A DNA stretch of 64,000 nucleotides. Source: Plectrocnemia conspersa. Lineage: Eukaryota; Arthropoda; Insecta; Trichoptera; Polycentropodidae. The notes under the pieces are model-generated. The model ran no database searches and had not been told where the DNA came from. It saw only the letters and a list, made by a program, of their open reading frames with translations. The translations under genes were made by a program, and so were the position numbers. The stretch lies in assembly GCA_009617715.1 (NCBI GenBank), contig VTFK01000588.1, positions 1 through 64,000 on the forward strand, read 5' to 3'. Shown here in pieces: positions 63,752-64,000 of this stretch; the first letter of the stretch is position 1, and each line of letters starts with the position of its first letter.

Positions 63752-63987
63752 TAATCATAAATATTTAATATTTTTGATTTATTATTATGTATAGGTATAC
63801 AGTTTTACTTTTCTTATTTCATAAAAAGAGCACGTCACTAAAAGACCGTAATAACTCATTTTAATTACTATTTTCAAAGAAATGTGTATGTGTATTTGAC
63901 CTAAAATCGTTATCAGATTTGTTAAATTGTTCTTTGTCTCGAAACTCATTTTATTATTCAATTAACTGTTAATATAAATGATACATG

Positions 63988-64000
63988 TATTCATACTCAC
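63988..64000 (-). other. candidate 5' splice site at window edge
   Basis: On the minus strand the final bases read GTGAGTATGAATA, matching the GTRAGT donor consensus. If real, an exon of the tail-anchored gene, ending in phase 0, finishes at 64001, outside the window. Confidence 0.5.

Larger units (their letters stand above)
59681..64000 (-). other. intron of the tail-anchored gene, reaching the window edge
   Basis: AT-rich DNA with acceptor gttttacag at its 3' end (minus strand). At the other end the last five bases, read on the minus strand, start GTGAG and continue TATG, a near-consensus donor, so the preceding exon may end at 64001. Contains a 24-bp tandem repeat (60421-60468), a dispersed repeat, an (AT)n run, a truncated mariner and a pogo/Tigger-like end, listed separately. 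Confidence 0.55.

Noticed and set aside
1..64000. CRISPR arrays, rRNA, integrons or prokaryotic operons
   Set aside because: No regularly spaced direct repeats or ribosome-binding-site-led gene clusters; splice structure and families are animal.

Overview
This window looks like insect nuclear DNA: AT-rich, with short GT-AG exons separated by introns of up to 11.6 kb and littered with decayed Tc1/mariner, hAT, piggyBac and non-LTR elements. The order is not determinable from what I can see. No prokaryotic or viral genes, CRISPR array, rRNA or intact tRNA were recognised.

Region 1 (1-48392, + strand) is the 3' two-thirds of a membrane adenylyl cyclase. Thirteen exons with compatible phases encode about 729 residues: the end of catalytic domain C1a, the C1b linker, membrane segments 7-12, the whole C2 catalytic domain and a 93-residue C-terminal tail ending at 48392. 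Blocks such as [32 protein letters not shown] and [19 protein letters not shown] match type 3 (ADCY3 of vertebrates; Ac3/DAC39E of Drosophila) better than types 1, 2, 5/6, 8 or 9. The N-terminus, membrane segments 1-6 and the C1a core lie upstream of base 1. Three introns of 10-12 kb isolate the two small C1b exons, whereas six C2-region exons (44228-45713) fit in 1.5 kb.

Region 2 (48393-53149) is intergenic between two convergent genes and holds the presumed 3' UTRs.

Region 3 (53150-64000, - strand) is the 3' end of a second gene that I cannot name. Three phase-0 exons (59680-59546, 56538-56296, 53713-53150) encode a Ser/Pro-rich protein that ends in a single hydrophobic segment, so it is a predicted tail-anchored membrane protein, and it carries a DSGIDS motif. 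A strong minus-strand donor at the last bases of the window suggests the next exon lies just beyond 64000.

The introns hold most of the mobile-element signal: a foldback element (5260-5423), a hAT element with exact 8-bp target duplication and a hATC remnant (7435-8545), a Tc1-like end (8907-9330), two copies of one mariner family in opposite orientation (14279-15060 and 62010-62290), a jockey-like LINE reverse-transcriptase fragment (21600-22400), a piggyBac-like element with perfect 14-bp ends and TTAA duplications (33570-34261), and a pogo/Tigger-like end (63641-63751). I found no clearly novel biological system. The best candidates for follow-up are the unnamed tail-anchored gene, the alternative donor and cassette exon of the cyclase, and the non-autonomous transposons.
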